Shown here: positions 1 through 4,932 of the stretch, one piece after another
Position numbering within the stretch: the stretch's first letter is position 1
Layout: every line of letters begins with the position of its first letter
DNA from: Deltaproteobacteria bacterium
GTDB lineage: Bacteria > Desulfobacterota > Desulfomonilia > UBA1062
Direction of reading: 5' to 3'
Assembly (NCBI GenBank): GCA_020053185.1
Contig: JAGVNP010000052.1
Location: 1 to 5,296, forward strand
DNA: 5,296 nt
Notes under the pieces: generated by a model
Seen by the model: only the letters and a program-made list of their open reading frames with translations
What the model was told of the DNA's origin: nothing
Databases searched by the model: none
Program-made: the position numbers and the translations under genes

Positions 1-242
1 ACAGATGCCCAGCCAATACCGCCATGGCCCTTACTCAATATCACGCGATCTCTGTCCTCCCAGCTGGGATTCTTTGGATCGGCATTGAGATACTTGTAAT
101 AAAGGGCAACAAGGATATCAGTCTGGCTCAAAGAACCACCTACATGTCCTCCACCAGCAGAATACGTAATTTCTATGATCTGCTTCCGTACATCCAATGC
201 CTTTTTATGTAACGTTTTTAACTCATCCTGTGTTAGTGGCAT
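1..242 (-). CDS. Transketolase, N-terminal (thiamine diphosphate-binding) part, 3' end cut by window
   Basis: Transketolase moves two-carbon units between sugar phosphates in the non-oxidative pentose phosphate pathway, in the cytoplasm, using thiamine diphosphate and a divalent metal. The 80 visible residues match the start of the N-terminal domain. An N-terminal helix (about 5-27) leads to GGGHVGGSLSQTDILVALYY at 31-50, which corresponds to the family's GHPGGSLS segment, then RDRVILSKGHG at 64-74, the family's (F)ILSKGHA segment. The start is the ATG at 242-240, preceded by a purine-rich AAGGAAGGGGG Shine-Dalgarno. It begins 16 nt after the tetR stop, so the two are probably co-transcribed. 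Oddities are Val in place of the usual Pro in GHPGG, and GHGG instead of GHAA. Whether this is a full-length enzyme or the split N-terminal subunit (about 270-290 aa, followed by a separate C-terminal subunit) cannot be seen. The family call is secure; the physiological substrate is not. Confidence 0.9.
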   Translation of the reverse strand, partial: MPLTQDELKTLHKKALDVRKQIIEITYSAGGGHVGGSLSQTDILVALYYKYLNADPKNPSWEDRDRVILSKGHGGIGWAS

Positions 243-258
243 AAAACCCCCTTCCTTA

Positions 259-942
259 TTACTTACGAACAACCTTATTCTCTAAGGTATTGTCTTCATT
301 TCCTATTACCGATTTCTTCAGCAACTTTATCAGTAGATTCATGGTAGTATCGATAATACGATCCGAGTCAGCGCACCCCCCCATAAATTCATCTTGCCGG
401 ATTTTCAAATATAATGAAATTTGGGAAAAAGTAAACATCATAAGGTGGTTGTCAAGAAAGAGCGCAGTGGCATCGACATCCAGATTGGTATCTATAATGC
501 CTTCTTTCATGCCTTCACGGATAATGCTTTTAAAGAATTCACTACCTACCTGTTCAATGGGCTGCGCATAACGTGCTGCAAAATCATCCATGCCGCCTGA
601 CAAAAGATTCAGGTAAAGGTTCAGATAATAGGGCTTCTCCTCCACAAATTTCACCGGAACCTCAAAACAACGTCTAAGCTTGATGAATGGATCATGATCG
701 GACTGTGCAATCTCATTAAATCTCATCTGCAATATCTGCAACCCATTATCAAGGGTCTCGGAAAAAAGCTCTTCTTTGCTCGCAAAGTATTTATACATCG
801 TGCCAATTGATATGCCGGCTTTAGCAGCGATTACATTTATGTTTGCCTTATGAAAACCATGGCTCGCGAATTCTTTTGCAGCAGCATCAAAAATCACAGA
901 CTGCCTGTCTTTTGATATACGCTCAAATGTAACCTTTGGCAT
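259..942 (-). CDS. TetR/AcrR-family transcriptional regulator
   Basis: Predicted DNA-binding repressor of 227 aa, a usual length for the family. The N-terminal HTH fits well: helix 1 around 8-29 (RQSVIFDAAAKEFASHGF), then NINVIAAKAGISIGTMYKYFASKEELF at 34-60, which is the classic TetR recognition helix followed by the YxYFxSKEELF signature. The remaining 165 residues are a helical ligand-binding and dimerisation domain that is too variable to reveal the ligand. I chose the ATG at 942-940 because AAAGGG lies just upstream. A longer reading from a TTG at 1002 would start inside the -35 box of the apparent promoter and adds 20 residues that precede the usual TetR start. A palindrome overlaps the -10 and predicted transcription start, so autorepression is likely. 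The following transketolase gene is 16 nt downstream and probably belongs to the same regulated unit. The inducer is unknown. Confidence 0.92.
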   Translation of the reverse strand: MPKVTFERISKDRQSVIFDAAAKEFASHGFHKANINVIAAKAGISIGTMYKYFASKEELFSETLDNGLQILQMRFNEIAQSDHDPFIKLRRCFEVPVKFVEEKPYYLNLYLNLLSGGMDDFAARYAQPIEQVGSEFFKSIIREGMKEGIIDTNLDVDATALFLDNHLMMFTFSQISLYLKIRQDEFMGGCADSDRIIDTTMNLLIKLLKKSVIGNEDNTLENKVVRK

Positions 943-961
943 ATGACCCTTTCGAGAAAGT

Positions 962-977
962 GAGTGATTGCTCACTC
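962..977. promoter_or_regulatory. Putative TetR operator (inverted repeat GAGTGA-N4-TCACTC)
   Basis: Perfect 6-bp inverted arms, GAGTGA (962-967) and TCACTC (972-977), around TTGC. An alternative pairing, AGTGAG/CTCACT (959-964 and 971-976), also exists. The site sits 20 bp upstream of the tetR ATG and overlaps the predicted -10 and transcription start, as expected for an autorepressor. The half-site TGAGTGA resembles the TGAATGA...TCATTCA operators known for some acyl-CoA-responsive TetR regulators such as Bacillus FadR; that similarity is suggestive only. No binding data are available. Confidence 0.6.
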
Positions 978-1002
978 TATAAAATCCCTGGTTTTGCGTC
1001 AA
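974..1002 (-). promoter_or_regulatory. Predicted sigma70-type promoter of tetR-transketolase
   Basis: Read on the minus strand, TTGACG (1002-997) matches the -35 consensus at five of six positions. Two overlapping -10 candidates follow: TAGAGT (979-974) at 17-bp spacing and TATAGA (981-976) at 15-bp spacing. Transcription would start near 967-970, inside the inverted repeat, giving a leader of roughly 25-30 nt before the tetR ATG. The arrangement is seen in the sequence; its function is inferred. Confidence 0.5.
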
Positions 1003-1034
1003 GGGTAATTTAGGATTTATTCAGCGCTTTTTTA

Positions 1035-1063
1035 TTTCCAACACTGTTTTTTCCTGATATAAA
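1035..1063 (+). promoter_or_regulatory. Weak candidate promoter for the small membrane protein
   Basis: TTTCCA (1035-1040, four of six matches to the -35 consensus) and TATAAA (1058-1063) are separated by 17 bp. The predicted start near 1070 falls immediately before the ATG at 1072, which would explain the missing Shine-Dalgarno by leaderless translation. The region is AT-rich, so chance matches are expected. Confidence 0.25.
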
Positions 1064-1071
1064 CTAATCTT

Positions 1072-1296
1072 ATGATCTGGGTCATTCTATTCATACCATT
1101 AGGGTTATATGCGAGTCTCTGCGTTTTGTCCGGGGCAACTGCCATTACAATGGAACTGATCTTCATCGTTGTTGTTTTATTCACGTATGTGGAGATAAAG
1201 CAGGTACAAAAAGACAAAAACAGGACAAAAAACATATTATGGATCTTGATCCTGATGCTTGTCTTTTTATGTATTAATGTTGCGCTTAGGTTTTAG
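1072..1296 (+). CDS. Small hydrophobic protein, three predicted membrane helices, unknown function
   Basis: I do not recognise a family. The 74-residue frame has three hydrophobic stretches: about 2-19 (WVILFIPLGLYASLCVL), 25-42 and 54-72 (ILWILILMLVFLCINVAL). A strongly basic, polar loop, EIKQVQKDKNRTKN at 41-54, separates the last two. By the positive-inside rule this loop would face the cytoplasm. The contrast of apolar helices and a charged loop is typical of real small membrane proteins. It is the only likely plus-strand gene here, divergent from tetR and convergent with the 85-aa gene 17 nt away. There is no Shine-Dalgarno before the ATG. A TATAAA at 1058-1063 with TTTCCA at 1035-1040 (17-bp spacing) could give a nearly leaderless transcript. 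The minus-strand frame over the same bases is less protein-like. Moderate confidence that it is expressed. Confidence 0.45.
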   Translation: MIWVILFIPLGLYASLCVLSGATAITMELIFIVVVLFTYVEIKQVQKDKNRTKNILWILILMLVFLCINVALRF

Positions 1297-1313
1297 CCTG
1301 TTCTACCAGCCTA

Positions 1314-1571
1314 TCAGATAAAATCGTATATCCTGGAAACCTTTATACCTTTAATAGAAAAGAGCACATCGTCCCCGGTTTCTATCCCGCGCACCTCTGC
1401 AACGCCTGACTCCTGGGCCTTAAATATCTTGGTGGTGCAAAAATCAAAGATAGGAATGTTCTTGGCAGAGAATGTCCATACAGTTCCGTCAGACCCTACA
1501 GTAGATATAATATACTCACCTTGCCAGATCCATTCTTTGAATCCCTGGAATTTTGCATTTCCCTCTCCCAT
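1314..1571 (-). CDS. Hypothetical protein, 85 aa
   Basis: I do not recognise this protein. It is 85 residues, apparently soluble, with no signal peptide or membrane segment. The sequence alternates short beta-like strands with turns: EYIISTVGSDGTVWTFSAKNIPIFDF near the middle, then GVAEVRGIETGDDVLFSIKGIKVSRIYDFI at the C-terminus. This suggests a small beta-barrel or sandwich, but that is inference. I chose the ATG at 1571-1569 because AAGGAG lies six bases before it; the nearer ATG at 1577-1575 touches the Shine-Dalgarno, and a TTG at 1646 has no such support. The gene lies 106 bp downstream of cimA on the same strand and could be the last gene of that transcript. A lone TTGCCA at 1646-1641 is a weak -35 candidate, and no good -10 goes with it. 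The C-terminal end converges with the plus-strand membrane-protein gene, with no clear terminator between them. Confidence 0.65.
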   Translation of the reverse strand: MGEGNAKFQGFKEWIWQGEYIISTVGSDGTVWTFSAKNIPIFDFCTTKIFKAQESGVAEVRGIETGDDVLFSIKGIKVSRIYDFI

Positions 1572-1573
1572 AG

Positions 1574-1586
1574 GCATCTCCTTCTT
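1574..1586 (-). promoter_or_regulatory. Shine-Dalgarno deciding the start of the 85-aa gene
   Basis: On the minus strand, an A/G-rich tract ending in AAGGAG precedes ATGCCTATG. The spacing is six bases to the second ATG (1571) and zero to the first (1577). The second is therefore the likely initiator. Confidence 0.6.
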
Positions 1587-1656
1587 TTTGTACTTATCGA
1601 CTAAACAGAGGACTCTCTTTACTACAAACTTATGGAGTTCTGGCAAACTGGAAATA

Positions 1657-1684
1657 CTAGAGTGCAGACTCTAGACTTTAGACT
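1657..1684. repeat. 7-bp iterated motif (AGTCTAR) with hairpin at the end of cimA
   Basis: On the plus strand, three consecutive heptamers GCAGACT, CTAGACT and TTAGACT run from 1664 to 1684. They are preceded by the inverted unit CTAGAGT at 1657-1663. CTAGAGT (1657-1663) and ACTCTAG (1668-1674) form a perfect 7-bp stem with a GCAG loop. The cimA stop codon (1680-1678) lies inside the third unit. The stem is short and no T-run follows on the minus strand (TATTTCC), so it is a poor intrinsic terminator for cimA. It may instead be a member of a dispersed intergenic repeat. Confidence 0.55.
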
Positions 1685-3264
1685 TTTTTCTGCTCTTTTA
1701 CTGTGTCTTTATAGATCTTATAATCAAGGCTATCCACAAGGGCTATCCATGATGCTTCAATAATGTTTGCAGATACTCCTACCGTATTCCAGCGGTCTTT
1801 CTTGTCTCCTGATTCTATCAATACCCTGACAACCGAGCCAGTACCTGTGCTGGAAGAAAGTACCCTGACCTTATAATCCAGAAGCTCAACTTCCTTGATA
1901 CGCGGATAAAACTTTTCCAGGGCTTTTCTCAATGCACTATCCAGCGCATTTACAGGACCATTTCCAAGCGCTGCAGTATGCTCAATCCTGTTATCCACCT
2001 CGATCATAATGGTGGCTTCAGATATAGGATCTAGCTCATCGCTGTGTTTATCTACTATTACTCTGAACCCCTTGAGCTTAAAGAAACGTGCGTGCATGCC
2101 CATGGCTTTCTTCATGAGAAGTTCCAGTGATGCATCTGCACCTTCAAACTGGAAGCCGCTGTCTTCAAGATCTTTTATGATGTTTACAATCTCCTGAGCC
2201 GAGGTCGACTCTTTTATGAGGTCTACGTTGAATTCACGCGCTTTATAAATGATATTGCTTTTACCTGATTGTTCTGAAACAAGAATTCTCCTCTTATTCC
2301 CCACTACCCCTGGATCTACATGCTCATAGGTCATAGGGTCTTTCATGACCGCACTCACATGTATGCCACCTTTATGCGCAAAGGCAGAATCTCCCACGTA
2401 AGGCTGGTGCCTGTTCGGAGGCAGATTTGCAACCTCATCCACAAATCTGGAAATCTCCAAGAGCATCTTCATGTTTTCTTCAGGAATCGTTTTGTATCCT
2501 GCCTTGAGGCTAAGATTCGGAATTATCGAGCAGAGATTTGCATTGCCACACCGCTCGCCAATGCCATTTATGGTGCCTTGCACATGATCAACTCCTGCTG
2601 ACACTGCGCTGATGGTATTTGCCACTGCAAGATCTCCATCATTATGACAATGAATCCCCAAAGGCGCTTTAACTTCCTTGCGCACCGATTTCACAATGTC
2701 CGCAATCTGAGAAGGGATCATGCCGCCATTCGTATCGCACAATACAATCCTGTCAGCCCCATTTTTTATCGCTGCCTTTAGGGTTTTCACGGCATAGTCT
2801 TTATTTGCAATAAAACCATCGAAAAAATGTTCTGCATCATATGCCACATAAGGGAATCTGCCCTTCAAGTAACCAATCGTATCAGCAATAATCCTCAGAT
2901 TTTCTTCTAAAGAACATTTGAGAGAGCTCTTTACATGGGTGTCCATTGATTTGCCAACTATGGTAACACCAAATGGACGGGCGTCGATCAATGCCTTGAT
3001 GATCTTGTCCTGTTCCGGCTTCAGGCCAGGTTTGCAGGTGCTGCCAAAGGCAATGATCTTTGCGTGTATAAGAGCCAGATCTTTGATCGCCTTGAATAAT
3101 TTATCGTCTTTGGGATTTGCGCCTGGCCAGCCAGCCTCAATATAGTCTATGCCGAGCTTGTCCAGCTTTAATGCAATCGCGTACTTGTCTTCGACAGAAA
3201 AAGAGATATCCTCTGACTGCGATCCGTCTCTTAAGGTAGTGTCGTAGAGTTCTACCTTACGCAA
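1678..3264 (-). CDS. cimA: (R)-citramalate synthase
   Basis: Condenses pyruvate with acetyl-CoA to (R)-citramalate, the first step of the threonine-independent route to 2-oxobutyrate and isoleucine, in the cytoplasm. The product is 528 aa, normal for the long CimA type. The HMGL-like TIM barrel comes first: YDTTLRDGSQ at 7-16 (R12 catalytic, D13 metal ligand by family knowledge), IEAGWPGANPKD at 42-53, DAEHFFDGF at 143-151, LCDTNGG at 175-181, GIHCHND at 203-209 (H205, H207 metal ligands) and QGTINGIGERCGNANL at 229-244. A linker leads to a LeuA-type C-terminal regulatory domain (about 385-520), the usual site of end-product feedback by isoleucine. GWPGANPKD and DAEHFFDG separate CimA from isopropylmalate synthase. 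I chose the TTG at 3264 because AGGAGG lies five bases upstream and the resulting MRKVELYDTT matches the usual N-terminus. ATGs at 3300 and 3297 in the same frame are the alternative (540 aa). The start overlaps the lysC stop by 8 nt, implying translational coupling. Confidence 0.93.
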   Translation of the reverse strand: MRKVELYDTTLRDGSQSEDISFSVEDKYAIALKLDKLGIDYIEAGWPGANPKDDKLFKAIKDLALIHAKIIAFGSTCKPGLKPEQDKIIKALIDARPFGVTIVGKSMDTHVKSSLKCSLEENLRIIADTIGYLKGRFPYVAYDAEHFFDGFIANKDYAVKTLKAAIKNGADRIVLCDTNGGMIPSQIADIVKSVRKEVKAPLGIHCHNDGDLAVANTISAVSAGVDHVQGTINGIGERCGNANLCSIIPNLSLKAGYKTIPEENMKMLLEISRFVDEVANLPPNRHQPYVGDSAFAHKGGIHVSAVMKDPMTYEHVDPGVVGNKRRILVSEQSGKSNIIYKAREFNVDLIKESTSAQEIVNIIKDLEDSGFQFEGADASLELLMKKAMGMHARFFKLKGFRVIVDKHSDELDPISEATIMIEVDNRIEHTAALGNGPVNALDSALRKALEKFYPRIKEVELLDYKVRVLSSSTGTGSVVRVLIESGDKKDRWNTVGVSANIIEASWIALVDSLDYKIYKDTVKEQKKV

Positions 3265-3754
3265 CCGCGCCTCCTGGTTTGTCGAGCTTGAACTCATCAT
3301 GGAGAACCCTCACTGCAAGCTCGAGATATTTCTTATCGATCGCACAGGACACTTTTATCTCAGAGGTAGAGATCATCTGGATATTGATGCCTTCTTTTCC
3401 CAAGGCAGCAAACATCCGTGCAGCAATACCTGCATGGGATCTCATGCCTGCACCCACAATGGAGATCTTTGCAATGTTGGTGTCACCGAGCACATCCTTT
3501 GCACCCAGTGATTTTCCAAGATTTTTCAAGAGCGCAATTGCCTTATCGAAATCCGTAACTCCAACAGTAAAACTCATATCTGCGTGCTTGCCGTCTATGG
3601 ACACATTCTGAATGATCATGTCCACATTTATATTCGCATCTGAAAGTGAAGTAAATATTGTTGATGCAACCCCTGGCTTGTCAGGAACGCTCAAGATAGA
3701 TATCTTTGCCTCGTTCTTGTCATATGCAATACCTGAGACTATTGGGCTTTCCAT
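3257..3754 (-). CDS. lysC: Probable aspartokinase beta (regulatory) subunit from an internal in-frame start
   Basis: A second translation product of the same frame is likely, beginning at codon 247 of lysC (ATG at 3754-3752) and giving 165 residues that hold only the two ACT domains. AAAGGAGG lies eight bases upstream, stronger than the site for the full-length protein. The sequence MESPIVSGIAYDKNEAKISIL resembles the start of the known Corynebacterium beta subunit, and the length is close to the free beta subunits of Bacillus aspartokinase II and Corynebacterium LysC (about 160-172 aa). In those enzymes, beta assembles with the full-length alpha as alpha2beta2 and forms the lysine/threonine sites at the interface. 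The position and site are seen; expression is inferred. The alternative is a chance purine-rich codon run (Thr-Lys-Glu-Asp). Confidence 0.6.
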   Translation of the reverse strand: MESPIVSGIAYDKNEAKISILSVPDKPGVASTIFTSLSDANINVDMIIQNVSIDGKHADMSFTVGVTDFDKAIALLKNLGKSLGAKDVLGDTNIAKISIVGAGMRSHAGIAARMFAALGKEGINIQMISTSEIKVSCAIDKKYLELAVRVLHDEFKLDKPGGAVA

Positions 3755-4492
3755 ATTTGAGTCCTCCTTTGTTACCAATGTGCCTGGCCCTTCCTGAAAA
3801 CTTGATTTCACAAGAACCTTCACATTATATTTTTTTGCAAACTCCACTGACCTTGTCTGCAAAACCTTTGCTCCGAGCGATGCCATCTCCAGCATCTCAT
3901 CATACGAGACAACATCCAATCTTCTCGCATTGTGGCATATATTGGGGTCTGTAGTGTATACACCATCCACATCAGTATAGATCTCGCATACATCTGCATT
4001 GAGCGCAGCAGCAAGCGCAACTGCCGAAGTATCTGATCCGCCTCTTCCAAGCGTCGTGATATCCCCTTCATCTGTGACACCCTGGAATCCTGCAACCACT
4101 GCAATCTCTCCTGCATTCAGAACTTTCATGAGAGCATCCACATCTATGTCCATAATCCTGGCTTTGGTAAATGCCTTGTCTGTTTTGAGTCCTATCTGAA
4201 AACCCAAAAGAGAGCGAGCAGGAACGCCAATTTCTTTTATTGCCATTGCAAGCAGGGCACTACTCACCTGCTCGCCTGTAGCAACCAGCACATCCATTTC
4301 CCTGGGATCCGGAGAATTTACAAGACCCTTGGCAAGCTTGATAAGGCTGTCTGTCTGGCCTGACATTGCAGACACTACTACCGCGACCTTGTCGCCTTTT
4401 TTGTGCTGGCTAACAACTTTTTGCGCCACATTCTTGATCTTCTCTAAGCTACCAACCGATGTGCCGCCATATTTTTGAACCACAATACCCAT
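3257..4492 (-). CDS. lysC: Aspartate kinase (aspartokinase), lysC type with two ACT domains
   Basis: Phosphorylates L-aspartate with ATP to 4-aspartyl phosphate, the first committed step to lysine, threonine, methionine and (in many bacteria) diaminopimelate for the cell wall. At 411 aa it is the monofunctional length. The amino-acid kinase domain covers about 1-240: KYGGTSVG at 7-14, SAMSGQTDSL at 41-50, TGEQVSSALL at 72-81, TTLGRGGSDTSA at 146-157 and YTDVDGVYTTDP at 172-183. ACT 1 (about 265-330) holds NVDMIIQNVS at 289-298. ACT 2 (about 341-405) holds VGAGMRSHAG at 346-355 and MISTSEIKVS at 373-382. These are the segments that bind lysine and/or threonine in the alpha2beta2 enzymes, so feedback inhibition is expected. 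The start is ATG at 4492 with GAGG six bases upstream; a GTG at 4504 overlaps the tsaE stop but has a poorer site. It lies 8 nt after tsaE and overlaps cimA. An internal start is described separately. Confidence 0.96.
   Translation of the reverse strand: MGIVVQKYGGTSVGSLEKIKNVAQKVVSQHKKGDKVAVVVSAMSGQTDSLIKLAKGLVNSPDPREMDVLVATGEQVSSALLAMAIKEIGVPARSLLGFQIGLKTDKAFTKARIMDIDVDALMKVLNAGEIAVVAGFQGVTDEGDITTLGRGGSDTSAVALAAALNADVCEIYTDVDGVYTTDPNICHNARRLDVVSYDEMLEMASLGAKVLQTRSVEFAKKYNVKVLVKSSFQEGPGTLVTKEDSNMESPIVSGIAYDKNEAKISILSVPDKPGVASTIFTSLSDANINVDMIIQNVSIDGKHADMSFTVGVTDFDKAIALLKNLGKSLGAKDVLGDTNIAKISIVGAGMRSHAGIAARMFAALGKEGINIQMISTSEIKVSCAIDKKYLELAVRVLHDEFKLDKPGGAVA
3262..3275 (-). promoter_or_regulatory. 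Shine-Dalgarno and TTG start of cimA inside the end of lysC
   Basis: On the minus strand, AGGAGG (3275-3270) is followed after five bases by TTG (3264-3262), all inside the last codons of lysC. The upstream alternative at 3300 has only GAGGG six bases before ATGATG. The stronger site and the family's usual N-terminus favour TTG. Confidence 0.5.
3752..3770 (-). promoter_or_regulatory. Internal Shine-Dalgarno and ATG within lysC
   Basis: Read on the minus strand, AAAGGAGG (3770-3763), eight bases, then ATG (3754-3752) in frame with lysC. It sits exactly at the linker between the kinase and ACT domains, where characterised aspartokinase beta subunits start. Confidence 0.65.
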
Positions 4493-4500
4493 CTTAATCC

Positions 4501-4932
4501 TCACATACTGTTTCGATCCAGGCCCTTTATTGCTATCTTCCTGGCTTCATCTTTCATATATTCAAATCTCACTTCTATTACAGGGACATCGAAAAACTCC
4601 CGTGCAATGTCACCCCACTCTACTATGACTACATGGGAAGTGTCCATGAAATCCTCCAGCCCGAGATCCCATATATCGTCAGGGTTTAGCCTATAAAGAT
4701 CTACATGAACAATGTCAAGCTTCGCTTTATATATGTTCACCAGGGTAAAGCTAGGGCTTACCACTGGAGTAGTTTCATCGACAGAAAGGGCAGAGGCAAT
4801 GCCCTTTGTGAACAGAGTTTTTCCTGCACCCAAATCCCCGCAAAGAAGGATCACTTCCCCGCCTTTCAGACATTTTCCAAGTCTCATGCCAAGGGCTACT
4901 GTGTCTTCCGGTTTTTTGCTGACGAATTTCAC
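4501..4932 (-). CDS. tsaE: tRNA threonylcarbamoyladenosine biosynthesis ATPase TsaE
   Basis: TsaE (YjeE) is the P-loop ATPase that works with TsaB and TsaD to place threonylcarbamoyl on A37 of ANN-decoding tRNAs, in the cytoplasm. The 143-aa length fits the family. Walker A is GDLGAGKT at 32-39 (K38, T39). VVSPSFTLVNIY at 57-68 matches the family's V.SPTF.LVN switch region with Ser for Thr. HVDLYRL at 76-82 carries the conserved Asp and Tyr, and IVEWGD at 103-108 is the conserved VEWG motif. The start is GTG at 4932, which shares its first G with the acpS TAG stop; GGAGG inside the end of acpS supplies the Shine-Dalgarno. The gene ends 8 nt before lysC, and the lysC Shine-Dalgarno lies partly on its stop. 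No partner tsa gene is in view. High confidence. Confidence 0.95.
   Translation of the reverse strand: MKFVSKKPEDTVALGMRLGKCLKGGEVILLCGDLGAGKTLFTKGIASALSVDETTPVVSPSFTLVNIYKAKLDIVHVDLYRLNPDDIWDLGLEDFMDTSHVVIVEWGDIAREFFDVPVIEVRFEYMKDEARKIAIKGLDRNSM

Noticed and set aside
24..212. Plus-strand frame over the transketolase start
   Set aside because: It is the shadow of a clear transketolase coding region on the other strand.
943..1002. Longer tetR reading starting at a TTG at 1002
   Set aside because: The extra 20 codons cover the -35/-10 elements and the palindrome, and the TTG is the start of the TTGACG box itself. The ATG at 942 has a Shine-Dalgarno and gives a normal TetR N-terminus.
1032..1235. 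Minus-strand 67-codon frame opposite the small membrane protein
   Set aside because: No Shine-Dalgarno, irregular composition, and it overlaps the more protein-like plus-strand frame.
1297..1313. Bidirectional terminator between the convergent small genes
   Set aside because: No stable inverted repeat with a T-run could be found in the 17-bp gap or close to it.
1572..1646. Longer 110-aa reading of the hypothetical gene from a TTG at 1646
   Set aside because: There is no Shine-Dalgarno at the TTG, whereas AAGGAG sits at ideal distance from the ATG at 1571. The extra residues are Lys-rich and probably untranslated leader.
1657..1688. Hairpin at the cimA end as an intrinsic terminator
   Set aside because: The only T-run (from 1683) follows the stem on the plus strand, where no gene arrives. 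On the minus strand the stem is followed by TATTTCC, which is too weak.
3279..3611. Plus-strand 110-codon frame within lysC
   Set aside because: It lies antisense to the conserved ACT domains; no ribosome site or family resemblance.
3820..4116. Second minus-strand frame of 98 codons inside lysC
   Set aside because: It is an out-of-frame reading of the conserved kinase domain, with Met/Arg/Gln-rich composition typical of a shadow.
4493..4500. Lysine riboswitch or attenuator before lysC
   Set aside because: Only 8 bases separate tsaE from lysC, leaving no room for a leader. Any such element would have to be upstream of acpS, outside the window.
4493..4504. GTG at 4504 as the aspartate kinase start
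   Set aside because: It would add MRIK before the usual MxxVVQKYGG start and overlaps the tsaE stop without a good Shine-Dalgarno; GAGG is correctly spaced for the ATG at 4492.
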